A DNA stretch of 64,000 nt from Thraustochytrium sp. TN22. Taxonomy: Eukaryota > Sar > Bigyra > Thraustochytrida > Thraustochytriidae. How positions within the stretch are numbered: the first letter of the stretch is position 1; each line of letters begins with the position of its first letter. Location: contig JABLUY010000075.1 of NCBI GenBank assembly GCA_013306675.1, positions 1-64,000 of the forward strand. The letters run 5' to 3'. The position numbers and the translations under genes were made by a program. The notes beneath the pieces are model-generated. The model had not been told where the DNA came from. It ran no database searches and saw nothing but the letters and a program-made list of their open reading frames with translations. Below are positions 31,043 through 41,760 of this stretch, one piece after another.

Positions 31043-32122
31043 ATGGGCATGTGCAGCCGCTCGTCGTGGAAGGACGTCGTGCAGAGCGCCGTGGGTAAGA
31101 CGCTTGATAAGGAGGACAGAGATCGTGGCAAACGCTTTGGCGATCGCGGCGCCTTGGAACCAGGCTCGCACGACTCCGCCGCACGCACATGCCCCTCGAT
31201 TCATGCAGACACTCCTTCTTGTGCGGATGACACCGCGCTTCTGGACGCTTCGATGCATTTGGACGCCTCAATCAACACTGCCACACGAGAAGCCTCGCAG
31301 TCAGGATCCTGGGATGATTCCGACAGCTGCACGCTTGACATGAGCTCGGTGGCTAGCAGTAGCGACAACCTTGACGGGGCCGACTTCGGTGACCACGAGG
31401 AGGGATTCAACTCGGACACGGATACAGATGAAGACGAGGCGTGGTGGCACGAGTCGTGCGCCGCTGATGAGCTCTCACCGCTGGTGAGTCGGTACATGGA
31501 CCACGATGTAAAGCTTGTGCGCGCGGAGCGGCGCTATCGACGCAGGCACGCCCCGGTACAGGAGGCTCGACTGCGGAACTCGGCTACTGGGCGCCGAAAG
31601 CCTGACGTGAACTGGCGGGAGAGCGTGGCGAGCTGGAAGGCGGTCTACAGGCGCAAGAGGAGCTTCTGCAGGCCGGCACTCAGGCCGGTCGTATCTTCCA
31701 ACCCGCAGAGGGTCGAGCGCCACGTCCTCGCTCGCGACTCTGCCAACCTGCACGCGGCCATCGCGACCAACAACGCCGGCGAGCAGCTCCTGAGGTTCAT
31801 GGAGGAGCTGCAGTACCGCGAGGTGACTCCCGAAGACTATGACCGTCTACTCGAGCTCGACGCGGCCAACCGCAAGCAGACCGCCTCGCGCGACAAGGTC
31901 GCCGCCTTGCCTCGCTGGTGCGCCATGGAGGCGCACCAGCACAGCGAGCTCGAGCCGGCTGCAGCCGCGCCGCCGACGGAGAAGTCCTGTTCTATCTGCC
32001 TCGCAGATCTCGACGCGGACTCCGTAGTCCTCCCATGCCAGCACGTCTTCCACGCCTCCTGCATCAGCGCCTGGCTGCTGGAGCACGCTGACCACTGTCC
32101 GCTCGACCGCCTCCCTATCTGA
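31043..32122 (+). CDS. RING-H2 domain protein, probable E3 ubiquitin ligase
   Basis: The product is 359 residues and single-exon. The N-terminal two-thirds are Ser/Asp-rich and acidic (DTDTDEDEAWWHE) and then basic, with no recognised domain. At the extreme C-terminus is a RING-H2 pattern, C-SI-C ... C-Q-H-VF-H-AS-C ... C-PL-D. The eighth metal ligand is Asp in place of Cys, as in RBX1, where Asp is a known substitute. RING proteins of this type recruit E2 enzymes for ubiquitin transfer. The stop follows the RING by five residues (RLPI). No transmembrane segment is seen, so it is likely soluble. Confidence 0.82.
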   Translation: MGMCSRSSWKDVVQSAVGKTLDKEDRDRGKRFGDRGALEPGSHDSAARTCPSIHADTPSCADDTALLDASMHLDASINTATREASQSGSWDDSDSCTLDMSSVASSSDNLDGADFGDHEEGFNSDTDTDEDEAWWHESCAADELSPLVSRYMDHDVKLVRAERRYRRRHAPVQEARLRNSATGRRKPDVNWRESVASWKAVYRRKRSFCRPALRPVVSSNPQRVERHVLARDSANLHAAIATNNAGEQLLRFMEELQYREVTPEDYDRLLELDAANRKQTASRDKVAALPRWCAMEAHQHSELEPAAAAPPTEKSCSICLADLDADSVVLPCQHVFHASCISAWLLEHADHCPLDRLPI

Positions 32123-32200
32123 CTTGCGTAGGAGCGAGAGCTCGCGCCTGTACAATTGTTCTCGCTCTACCTTGGTGCATGCTGACACTTTCCGTGCCTC

Positions 32201-32232
32201 TAGCTAGCTAGCTAGCTAGCTAGCTAGCTAGC
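32201..32232 (+). repeat. (TAGC)n tract
   Basis: Eight TAGC units lie about 80 bp past the RING stop. Confidence 0.95.
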
Positions 32233-32558
32233 AGGCTGTCCGTCCTAAGACTGGCGGACGCTCTAATAGAGGGGTCGCCTCACTTCTGATTCTAAAATCG
32301 ACGGCGAACGGAATGCGCGAAGTGATGCTTGGAATCGACTGAGCATGCATAGAAATGTATCCCCATTAGGTTTGATTGCTGTGATTCGCTTGCGAATGGT
32401 CAATTTGATTTGTGTCTAGTATTTGATAGCAGCTATATGGGGGTAGAGGGGTGTGTACGGGGACACCTCGAGGACCCCTGCACGGGGGACCCGCGCACTG
32501 GACCCGCGCAGGCACGCGGCCGCGGGCGTCTTGAAGCGTCTTGAAGACCTCTTGGACG
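32233..32558. other. Spacer between the RING gene and the transposase-like ORF
   Basis: It is lower in GC than its surroundings (ATTAGGTTTGATTGC, ATTTGATAGC) and probably includes the end of the mobile element encoding the minus-strand ORF. I could not find a convincing terminal inverted repeat matching the other side (36987-37440). Confidence 0.4.
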
Positions 32559-35500
32559 CTAGATAGAGGCCCTTGGTGAGTCCTGCGACTCCGGTGACGA
32601 GCACGGGGACTCGATGATGGCGCTCCGATGATGACAGGCCCTGGGCTTGCGTAGGGCTCGCGGCCTTGACGTCTCGGCGGCATCCTGTGCAAGTGCGCTG
32701 GCCGAGTCAGAGCTGTCCGGGCCAAAGCTGTCCGAGTCTGCACGATTCGAATCTGGTGCCGGCAACGACCCCAGCTTGGCCTTGTTGTTGCTTCGCCAGT
32801 TCGACACGAACCGAAGGAGCTTCTCCTTGCTCGGCGCATCAGCCGGCAGCTCCTTAGCCCCCGGGTCGGTTGCCGAGGCTGTGCCGAAGTGCTCGACCAT
32901 CGCATCCCAGACCACGGCGGGCGTAGCCTCTCCGTCCGCCATCATCATCTTGACGGCGAAGTCTTTGAAAACGCCCTTCACCTGCGAAGCGCCGCGTCTG
33001 GCATTCTGTGCAAGTTCGCTGGCCGAGTCAGAGCTGTCCGGGCCAAAGCTGTCCGAGTCTGCACGATTCGAATCTGGTGCCGGCAACGGCCCCAGCTTGG
33101 CCTTGTTGTTGCTTCGCCAGTTCGACACGAACCGAAGGAGCTTCTCCTTGCTCGGCGCATCAGCCGGCAGCTCCTTAGCCCCCGGGTCGGTTGCGGAGGC
33201 TGTGCCGAAGTGCCCGACCATCGCATCCCAGACCACGGCGGGCGTAGCCGCTCCGTCCGCCATCATCATCCTGACGGCGAAGTCTTTGAAAACGCCCTTC
33301 ACCTGCGAAGCGCCGCAACCACGGGTTCCAGGCAGAGCGCCCAGGCGATTCTTGTTACTCTTCTTGGCCATCTGGAATCTCGTCCTGAAAACAGACAAGA
33401 TGTCCGGGACGAGCGCAAGCGCCGTTCCCTGAAAGTGCTCCGTGGCCTTCGCGAGCGCCTCGCTGGGCATGCAGTCCATGTCTTGCCTGAGCAGGTCCTC
33501 GATGAAGTCGATGTATTCGCTTGGGAAGACGTCCTTTAGCTCCCGCGCCCGAGCGACGTAGTCAGGCGCCGGAAGACCCTTCTCACGCGCGGTGTTGCGC
33601 CAGCCGAGGAACCTGTTGATCTCTCCCTTGACGTCCTTCTCCGAGAGCATGTTCATGTCGTGCGGAAAGCTCGTGCGGAGGCGCTCCAGCATCGTCGGGG
33701 CGGAGACTTTAATCCCGGTCCCCTGTTCCGCAGCAAACATCTGTGCAAGAGCGACTCGGTAGTGGCCAGCAAGCGTCGAACCGGTGCGATAGCCCACCTT
33801 GGGCCGCCGCGCAAAGCCTGGAGCTTCGAAGGAAGCGCTCGCATCGAAGTTAGCTGCGTCTTCATACTCGCGCATTTCGCCGTTGCCGTCACGGATCTCA
33901 ATGCCAGCTTTGTTCAGTACCGCCTCCACGTTTCTAACGGCGAAGGCAACCAGGTCGCGGCGGCGAGGTGCCTCGTGCGTGGCTCCAGGGCCGACATGTC
34001 CGGGGCCAGTTGAACTACCGCTCTTGCTGCCGGTTTCATCGTCGGATTCGCTGCCTGAGCTGTCGTTCGAGTCGCCGTCGTCGTCGTCGTCTCCATCGCA
34101 GGAGTCTGCTTGTAGCTCCACACTCTCCACATGGCGAGCGAGGGACGTTGCCTGCAGACCGTTTACTGACTGCTGCGCGCTGTTCATGCGCTCCCTCCTG
34201 ATGCGCTCCTCGTGCCTGAGGAGGGATGGTACGTCTGCACCAGTCGCAGCGGCGCCAAAACATGTAAGGCCGGCGCGGGCAAAAAGAGGCTCTGCGCTGG
34301 AAGAGCTTACTATCGGGCTGTTCTCGTCGTCATCCTCACTGTCGTCGTTGTTGCCGCCGTTGTTGCCAGGAGTGTCGTCGGCGTTGATGTCGCGCACGTC
34401 GCCGCGCGTGAGCTTGACGGTCTGTGTGCGCCCGTCCAGCTCGAAGACAACGGCCGTGCCGATTTTCGAGTACTCCCAGGTTTGCAGCTCGAAGACTCCG
34501 GCCCATGAGAAGGGATCTTCGGGGTTCAAAGAAGCTCTGCCCGCATGCTCGCCATCAGGCATTGCGCAGAACTCGATTTCGTTCTGTCGCGATACGCGCC
34601 CGACCGCAGCAAGGAGGTTTGCGTAGCGCTCCATTCTGCGGCCCAGCATCGCACGATCGATGTCGACGAGCTGCACGAAGGTGTTGTCGATCCCGCGCGC
34701 GGATGTGAGCGCTCGAAAGAGCTCTCTGGGCGCCGTGACGTTGTGGCCTTCCGCCACGTACTTGTTCACGTGACGCATGGCGTTCGCGAAATGCGCGTCG
34801 ATGGAGCACTTGCCATCGCACGACTCGGTGTGGAGGTAGCGGCGGATGTTGACGCCGGTGGCCAGGGAGATGTACGGCATCGAAGCAATGAGCGTGCTCG
34901 CGTGGTAGCACTTTGCGTTGTCACTCTGCATCGTGACCGACTCCACCTGATCGAAAGCCGGGTAAACCTTGAGCTGAAGGAGGAAAAGCTCGAGGAGCGC
35001 GGCGACTGTGATGCCATTTTGCAGGTTGTCCGTCTCGAGAATCTGATCCAGATAGACCAGCTCTGGCTCTTCGTTGACGCGCTTCTTGACGGGATCGTAG
35101 ACGAAGAACATCACCATGAAGCCGTGCCATGAGATGCCACGCTTGCCGAAGTGCTCGACCGATTTCTGGCGGTAGTAGATCGGCTGGAACTTCATCTTGA
35201 AGTCCATCACCACGATGACCTCGCGCGGCTTCTCCCACTTGTTCTCCTCCGCGTTTCTCCTCATCTCCCCCTCGATGTGGCTGATGCGAAGCCGCTGGTT
35301 GGCGACACGTGCACACTGGCCCCGCCAGAGGCGAGTCAGCTTCTCACAGCGCCTGACTGCGCTGAGAGCGTGCTCCGCGTCAAACTCGTCGCTGTAGCGA
35401 ATGTCGGCGGCCTGCACGGACTTGCGCAGCAGGTCGAAGAAGTATGGCACGAATTTGCAGCCGTTGCAGGCCATCGTCATCTTCTTCTGCGTGCCTGGAT

Positions 35501-36986
35501 CCGGCCGAGCGAGAGCATACGACAAGCCGTGCGTGCAAACCTCGTCGTCATCACGGACGACGTGCAGGATGTACTGCGTCTTGAGAAAGTTGGACGCGAG
35601 CATTGCAAGGTAGGAGAGGGTCTTTCTCTCGTTCGGCGCGGTATACTGCTGGATTATCTCCTCAATCCGCACGAAGTTGTCGTAGATGAGCTCACCCATC
35701 ATGTAGTTGACCGCCGTGAGCGCGCGCTTCTCGCCGGTGGTGATTGCCTTCAGCATTTCGTAGCACAAGGTCCGGCCGACAAGCCGGGGACGCGCCTCGT
35801 GGATAGTGGCGCCGCCGCTGGCGTGGACGGCTGGGGCATCTCCGACGGCGTGCAGTGTGTCGCCCACCCCTGGAGAACCGCTCAGCTCGAGGGGCTCAGC
35901 GTCGCCGCCCTGAAGACGCACGTCGTTGAGTTGCTCTTCTCGCGCGTGGCCGCCCCGAGAGGGGGGATGCGCGGCTCCTGACGCAGCGTACGCACCATCT
36001 GAGCCGCCAGGTGTACTCCGAGTCTGAGACTCGCGGAAGTAGTTGTGGTAGTCGTCGATCAGGCGCCTGCGAGTGCGCTTCCTCACCAGTGCCGGGATCT
36101 TCACCGTCTCAGTCGAGCTCAGCTGAATTGTTTTGGTGCCCCAGCTGAGCAGGCTCACGTTGCTGTCGTCCAGAAAGAAGGCCATGGCATCGAGCACCAC
36201 ATCTGGATTGAAGTTTTGGCGAGAGTACTTCGTCGTTTGCAACCGGCCGGTGCTCACAAGAGCGTCCAGGTCGTCGAGGGCTTTTTGGTGAGACGAGTCA
36301 TGCCACGGACGGACGTCCTCGCCGAGGATCTCTGACGCAGCCCGAGCGATCTCGAAGCGGTTCATGCCCGATGCCAGCGCGGCCCGCGTCGCGCGCCGCT
36401 CCAGCGACGCCTTGGGGGCCTTGAAGGCCACCACGATCAGGCTCTGCACAATCGCGACAGAGGCCTCGTCCGAGACAGGCTTGGCCTTGATTGACTTGAG
36501 CATCGCCAGGCTGGTGTCCTCGATGAGCTGCGTGGTGGCCTCGTCGCACCCGCCGCAGACGATAGCAGGAGTCTGGGTGGCGATCGATCTGCACAAGCCG
36601 AGGAGACGCCACGAATTCTTGGAGTCCATCCCAGACCTGCCGAGCTTCCGCAAAGCGGAGGCAGGAATGGTATGCAAGGAAGTCTCTGGCATGCCGAACT
36701 GGTGGAAGAGGCTGCGCACGGTCCGCAGCGTGGCGATGGTCTCCTCCTCGCGTGGGACGACGAGTTCTTGATGCTCCGCGACTTCTGCGAGGGTGCCCTT
36801 AGCCGGAGCTGCGCCTCGCAGGGTCGAGGCTCGTACCTTGACCCTTTTGCCCTTCTGGCTTGAGCCTCGTGGCCGGCCTCGCTTCCTCGGGCCGTCAGCC
36901 GGGAGGCAGCTCGAGCAGTGGACCCTGCACTCCTCCGGACAGCTCGGGCACGGCCCCTTCTTGCAGTCGCATGAGCCCCACCTCAT
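32559..36986 (-). CDS. Large transposase-like protein, intact ORF
   Basis: The product is 1,475 residues, uninterrupted, from the ATG at 36986 (a TTG lies just before it). It starts with a Cys cluster (CDCKKGPCPSCPEECRVHCSSC-like) and a basic PRKRGRPRG AT-hook-type stretch. The central part looks like an RNase-H-fold transposase: VVMDFKMKF (first Asp), a long core, VTMQSDNAKCYH (second Asp) and DGKCSIDAHFANAMRH-V-KYV-EG after it, an order seen in DDE-type transposases. I cannot assign a superfamily. An acidic linker follows. The C-terminus has repeated modules ending in KLLRFVSNWRSNNKAKLG or similar; two are near-identical. The intact length suggests recent activity or host use. Confidence 0.62.
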   Translation of the reverse strand: MRWGSCDCKKGPCPSCPEECRVHCSSCLPADGPRKRGRPRGSSQKGKRVKVRASTLRGAAPAKGTLAEVAEHQELVVPREEETIATLRTVRSLFHQFGMPETSLHTIPASALRKLGRSGMDSKNSWRLLGLCRSIATQTPAIVCGGCDEATTQLIEDTSLAMLKSIKAKPVSDEASVAIVQSLIVVAFKAPKASLERRATRAALASGMNRFEIARAASEILGEDVRPWHDSSHQKALDDLDALVSTGRLQTTKYSRQNFNPDVVLDAMAFFLDDSNVSLLSWGTKTIQLSSTETVKIPALVRKRTRRRLIDDYHNYFRESQTRSTPGGSDGAYAASGAAHPPSRGGHAREEQLNDVRLQGGDAEPLELSGSPGVGDTLHAVGDAPAVHASGGATIHEARPRLVGRTLCYEMLKAITTGEKRALTAVNYMMGELIYDNFVRIEEIIQQYTAPNERKTLSYLAMLASNFLKTQYILHVVRDDDEVCTHGLSYALARPDPGTQKKMTMACNGCKFVPYFFDLLRKSVQAADIRYSDEFDAEHALSAVRRCEKLTRLWRGQCARVANQRLRISHIEGEMRRNAEENKWEKPREVIVVMDFKMKFQPIYYRQKSVEHFGKRGISWHGFMVMFFVYDPVKKRVNEEPELVYLDQILETDNLQNGITVAALLELFLLQLKVYPAFDQVESVTMQSDNAKCYHASTLIASMPYISLATGVNIRRYLHTESCDGKCSIDAHFANAMRHVNKYVAEGHNVTAPRELFRALTSARGIDNTFVQLVDIDRAMLGRRMERYANLLAAVGRVSRQNEIEFCAMPDGEHAGRASLNPEDPFSWAGVFELQTWEYSKIGTAVVFELDGRTQTVKLTRGDVRDINADDTPGNNGGNNDDSEDDDENSPIVSSSSAEPLFARAGLTCFGAAATGADVPSLLRHEERIRRERMNSAQQSVNGLQATSLARHVESVELQADSCDGDDDDDGDSNDSSGSESDDETGSKSGSSTGPGHVGPGATHEAPRRRDLVAFAVRNVEAVLNKAGIEIRDGNGEMREYEDAANFDASASFEAPGFARRPKVGYRTGSTLAGHYRVALAQMFAAEQGTGIKVSAPTMLERLRTSFPHDMNMLSEKDVKGEINRFLGWRNTAREKGLPAPDYVARARELKDVFPSEYIDFIEDLLRQDMDCMPSEALAKATEHFQGTALALVPDILSVFRTRFQMAKKSNKNRLGALPGTRGCGASQVKGVFKDFAVRMMMADGAATPAVVWDAMVGHFGTASATDPGAKELPADAPSKEKLLRFVSNWRSNNKAKLGPLPAPDSNRADSDSFGPDSSDSASELAQNARRGASQVKGVFKDFAVKMMMADGEATPAVVWDAMVEHFGTASATDPGAKELPADAPSKEKLLRFVSNWRSNNKAKLGSLPAPDSNRADSDSFGPDSSDSASALAQDAAETSRPRALRKPRACHHRSAIIESPCSSPESQDSPRASI
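32681..33322 (-). repeat. 321-bp tandem duplication inside the transposase-like ORF
   Basis: Two direct copies, 32681-33001 and 33002-33322, each encode 107 residues (GASQVKGVFKDFAVKMMMAD ... SDSASALAQ). They differ at few positions, so the duplication is recent and keeps the frame. A more diverged relative of the module precedes them in the protein. Confidence 0.88.
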
Positions 36987-37673
36987 CAATGCGCTTTGAA
37001 GTCACTCCTGTGCGCTTCACGCTACGCGCCTACGCGCGCGCCACACGCGCGCTCTGCCGCACGCCGCACGCCGCCCCGCACGCCGCCCGCCGCCCCGCCA
37101 GTCTGGTTGGCGGTCAGAAGCAGAAGGAACACGTTTGATAGGCCTTTTCAAAAACTGTTTAGGCCAGACCCACGGAGAGGCCGGATTTGGCGCGGTCTCG
37201 GCGCGGCGGTCAAGATGCCCCTGGTGCGTCCTCGCCGCGGTGGGCCGCCCCATTTTATTTTTTTTTCAACGGCGACCCCGAGGTTCCAGTTGAAGGGCGG
37301 ATAGCCTGCTAGACAGCCTGAGGCCTCGACTCTTCTGAGGACGTCCGAGTCGGCCCAGCCCGAATTATCATCCCGGCCCCGAACCCTACTAGCATAGAGC
37401 TTGCTTGCTAGTGCGTCTTGACTCATCCCTGGACGAACAGGAGCGGGCCTACCTCTAGGGTCATTGGAGAGACCCATGCGGGCAGTCCCCATGCCCCCCT
37501 CGCCAGGGGAAGTACCTCGCTGGGCTCCGCGTGCAGGGCATCCAGAGCTCGAGCGAGCACGAGGCGCGCTAGCTCGGACCAGCCAGTCGCTGGGTCTGCG
37601 CAGGCCGCGCAGCGCCTTCGCTCGATCGCCCGCCCGCACCAGCTTGCGCTCAAGCGCGCTGCGCGGAAGGAGC
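36987..37673. other. Spacer between the transposase-like ORF and the LRR gene
   Basis: It contains (CGCACGCCGC)-like repeats near 37058-37090 and a T-run (tttatttttttttc, about 37254-37268). The start region of the mobile element is probably included. No gene was seen. Confidence 0.45.
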
Positions 37674-40600
37674 ATGGTCAACATGCTGGTGCGCATCCTT
37701 GCCGCCGCCATGCTCACAGAGTTGGCGGCGGTCGCGCAGGGCTATGATTGTCTGGCCTGCACACCAGCAGACCTGCCGGCGAGCGCGACGGAGGTCCTGT
37801 GCGGTGCCTGCGCCAGCTTCCCGACGGAGATCCTAAGCATGACGGCGCTCCAGACCCTGTAGGTGCACCCGCTGGGCGTCTTACCCTTCAGGAGAAGAGA
37901 AGAATGGCTGACCTCGCTTCCCGTACCAACAGTACGCTCGAGGATGGCACCTTTACGGAGATCTCGGAGCAGGTCTCTACTCTCAGTGGCACTCTGACTA
38001 GCTTGTACGTCCGCGTGGCCATCGCGGGGCGGCTTACTCGTCCACTCACACACGGGCTGGCGCACACAGTACGGCGAAGAATTGCAAGAGCCTGGAAACG
38101 CTCCCCGATAGCTTCACCCTCCTGACTGGTCTCTCGACGCTGTAGGTAATGCCGCTCGAGCTGGCTCGCTCGCTCAGGCTCGCGCGCGCGAGCACACGCA
38201 CGCACGCACGAGGTGAGGTGAGATGAGATGAGATGGGATGAGGTGAGGTGAGGCTAACCCTGGTTGCTGCACAGCGCCTTGAGCAACAACGCCCTCATCG
38301 AGCTGCCTTCAGGTCTCGGCGACCTGTCCTCGCTGACGTCGCTGTGAGTTGCGCTGTTGCATTCAGGGAACCCAGATGAGCATCGACGAACTCACACCCG
38401 ATCATACAGCTCCCTTACCTCGAATCAGCTCACGGCGCTGCCGGAGAGCATCTCCTCGCTGGCCAACATTGATCCTAGCCTTGATCTTACCCAGAACAAG
38501 CTTGTGGCCCTCCCTTCGTCCCTGGGTGACCTGCTCCATCTCACCAGCATGTATGTTTATCGTAGGCACGTCGCCGACCCGCGAAGTCTGGGCTGATCTG
38601 ACTGACGACAAATCGGCACCCACAGCGACGTGAAGGACAATGATCTTGTCTCGCTCCCGGACAGCGTGTCGCAACTCACACAGCTCAAGAAAATGTACGT
38701 ACTTTGCGCTAGGCGGTGATGATGGGGCTATACTCACTCACGACTCGGCCCGCTTACCTCGTGCAGCAACGTCGCCAACAACAAGCTCACCGCTCTTCCG
38801 AGCGGCGTGAGCGCGCTGACGATATTGACGGATCTCAATGTCGTTTCGAACATGCTTACGTACTTCCCAGGGGGTATCACTGGGCTCGGCGCGCTCGTCA
38901 CCCTCTCAGCCCAGGGCAACAGCATTGCTGGCCTCCCCTCCTTGCTCGACGGCTTGTCGAGCCTCGCAGCTCTGTACGTAGCGCTCTCGGCACTGGATAC
39001 CGTAACAACTTGCCTGACCTGTACACGACACGTGCCGCACGACTCAGGCATCTGGAGGGTAACCAGCTCACTGAGATTCCGAACGCCATCAGCGCTTTGA
39101 GCGCTTTGGGGCAACTGTACGTTGGCACATACTTCCTGCGCACATCAGAGGTCAATCCATCCGCTGACGCTTTTCTGTTTGCATCTCACAGGAGTGCCGC
39201 CACCAACATGATCTCCATCCTCCCGGACAGTCTTTCCGAGCTCACGAGCCTCGGTACCCTGTAGGTCCTTTCCTTCTTTCCTGCTCCTTTGAGAAGGTGT
39301 GGCGTATACCCCCTTTCGTCCGTGCCGTGTCTAACGTAGGCCCTTCTCGAATTTGCAGCCACCTCGAAAACAACATGATCGAGAGTTTGCCAGACGGGCT
39401 GATGGAGCTCGACCAGCTCCAAGCGCTCTTTCTGGGCCGCAACAAGCTAACAGCGCTTCCCAGCAACGTTGGTGACATGAGTGGCCTCATGATTCTGTGA
39501 GTCAAGAAGAATGAGCCTTGATCGAGCGGGCATTTTTGCATGACCTCCACTGACGCCACTCTCGGTCTTGTTGCGCAGTGGTGTCGAGGACAACTCTCTG
39601 AGCGAGCTACCGGCCTCCATGGATGCACTCACGCAGCTGCTCGGACTCGCCCTGCAGAATAACAGCCTGGCCTCGTTCCCCAGCTCCGTCACGACCTTCA
39701 CGAATCTAGGAAGCCTCGGCCTCGGTGGCCACACGGGCCCGTTTCCTAGTCTCACGGCCCTGACGCAGCTCAAACAATTGTACGTGTCCGCTTTGGCTGG
39801 ATCTCGCGGCTGTCCGTGCACTGCCCGGGTCACTGATCTGTACTCGTCGAACGCGCAGAGTGGTGTCATCGCATGGCCTCACGGAGATCCCGAGCTCAAT
39901 CCTTGCGCTCAACGGCCTTGACGATCTGTACGTTTTGCGCCGCGACAGCCCCGATCCATTTCGCAGCTCGGACCAACGCCATTCATACCGATCCTTTCCC
40001 GCAGCACCGTCTTTCACGAGGGCCTCACTGCACTGCCGGCTGGTCTCTGCACTAGTCTGCCGGCTCTCAACACCCTGTAAGTCGCACGCTCGACGTAGCG
40101 CGTCGTTTTCGCTTCGCGTCCTCTTGGTGCTAACGCAAGGACAACTTTTCAGCTGTCTGGAGGACAACGACCTCTCCTCGGTCCCTTCGGATATCTCATC
40201 CTGTGCCTCGCTCTTGACACTGTACGTGCAAATCTTCTCCCCGCGTCTCGCTCCTCGCTGCCGCCGCCGAGGCTGACATGAATATGTGCAGGTTGATGAG
40301 CACGAACCTCCTCTCGGCGCTGCCCTCGACGTTTTCTGAGCTAAGCGCACTTGAATCACTGTACGTCCCCAATTTCAAACGCCTGGCCCGAAAGAACCCA
40401 TTTCTCACTCAACCCTCACCCGCTTAAGGTCTCTCGCCAACAACGAGTTCGACGAGATCCCGGCCGAGGTGCTCGCCCTCACGAACCTCAATTCCCTGTA
40501 CGTTCGGGCGAGCGGTACATGTTCGCTCCCACGCTCCTGCTGACCTGTATTTCTCACTCTGCGCCCAGGGACGCCCGCGACAACAATATCGTCGAGTTCC

Positions 40601-41037
40601 CCAGCTCGCTTGACTTCCTCGATACCATGTACGTTGATTCGCCTGGGCGTCAGGCCTCGTCGTACTCTGCAGCGTTCTTGGATATCTGACTACCACGTGC
40701 ATGACGAAGCCTGGCGCTGGGAAACCCGCTCTTCGGCGACCAGCCCGACTACAGCTCCGTTTCCGTGACTGACGTGGACTGGGACTCCTTCACGGACTCC
40801 CCCACGCTGAGCCCGACGCTCCTCCCTACGCCCCTCCCCACCATGTCGCCGACCTCGACCCCCACGGACGAGTCTGCGCCACAGCAACGACAAGACGACT
40901 CCCCTTCTGTTGATGTGGGGGCGGCCGTGGGCGGCGGCATTGGTGGTGCCGTCTTTGTCGCTGGCGTCGTCGCTCTGTATCTCGTGCGCCGCCGCCGCAC
41001 CGCTGGCGTCAGTGGTGGCATGGGCTCGAACGTATGA
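37674..41037 (+). CDS. Leucine-rich-repeat type I membrane protein, 18 exons
   Basis: Exons: 37674-37858, 37933-38004, 38070-38141, 38275-38343, 38410-38550, 38626-38694, 38767-38973, 39048-39116, 39192-39260, 39359-39496, 39579-39779, 39859-39927, 40005-40076, 40153-40221, 40292-40360, 40429-40497, 40569-40628, 40710-41037. This gives 675 residues. All 17 introns are phase 2, nearly always splitting a Leu codon (ct|GTACGT), and most internal exons are 69 or 72 bp or multiples, one LRR each, about 22 in total (such as LSNNALIELPSGLGDLSSL). The N-terminus is a signal peptide (MVNMLVRILAAAMLTELAAV). After the LRRs come a Pro/Thr stalk (SPTLSPTLLPTPLPT), a single transmembrane helix (GGIGGAVFVAGVVALYLV) and RRRR with a very short tail. 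There is no kinase domain. The ligand is unknown. Confidence 0.85.
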
Positions 41038-41760
41038 GGCAGCTCATTTCCCTCTCTCTCTCCCTTTCTCTCTCTCTCAGAAGGCGCCTGGCGCCTAGCA
41101 GCCGCGAACGTGAGCAGCATGCAAGCGAGCAAAAGCAAGAGAAGTTAAGTATTTGTTGCGTTCCTTTCTTTTCCTCGTCCGTCCACGTGCCCTGACCGTC
41201 GCGGCACATTGCGGCCAGCGGTGAAAACCTCGTGCGAACAGTGGCAGCTCGTACGTCGGCTGCGATTGCTTCCCAGCTCTCCTCTTCTCCGTCCCCGTTT
41301 CTTCGCAATTAGCTGCCAGGGTCTCGGTCGCTCTTGCCGTGGCGGCGGTCCAAGCCCTAGAGAAGGGAAATGTGGACGACTGTGTCGATGCTGGCGGAGG
41401 GTCCCGACGGAGGCCATTGCGGCCACTGTAGCATCACGACCAATGGCAAAGCCGTCCCCGTTTCTTCGGGAACCCCCGTCTCTTGTCCGGGCCGGCGCCA
41501 TCTCTTCGGGACCTCGCCTCGACGCGGCCCGGGACCGCCCAAGGCCGAGGTTAGCTGCCCGGGCCGAGGTCGCACTTATGTTGGCACGGCGGCGGCTCAA
41601 GCCCTAGAGAAGGAAAATGTGGACGACCGTGTCGACGCTGGCGGAGGTCTCGACGGCGCTCCACGACCAATAGCAAAACCTAATCAGTGCCACGGCCGCG
41701 CGAGCGCGGGCGCGCAGGCGGACGGGCGCGCGCGCGGGCGGGCGGGCGGGCGGAGGCGCG
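41038..41760. repeat. Spacer with a CT tract and a degenerate direct duplication
   Basis: CT/TC-rich tract at 41049-41079. Two related segments, about 41289-41410 and 41453-41660, share CCGTCCCCGTTTCTTCG and CAAGCCCTAGAGAAGG followed by AAATGTGGACGAC and GTCGA-GCTGGCGGAGG. They lie directly upstream of the DIM1 start and may be a duplicated promoter segment. Confidence 0.6.
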
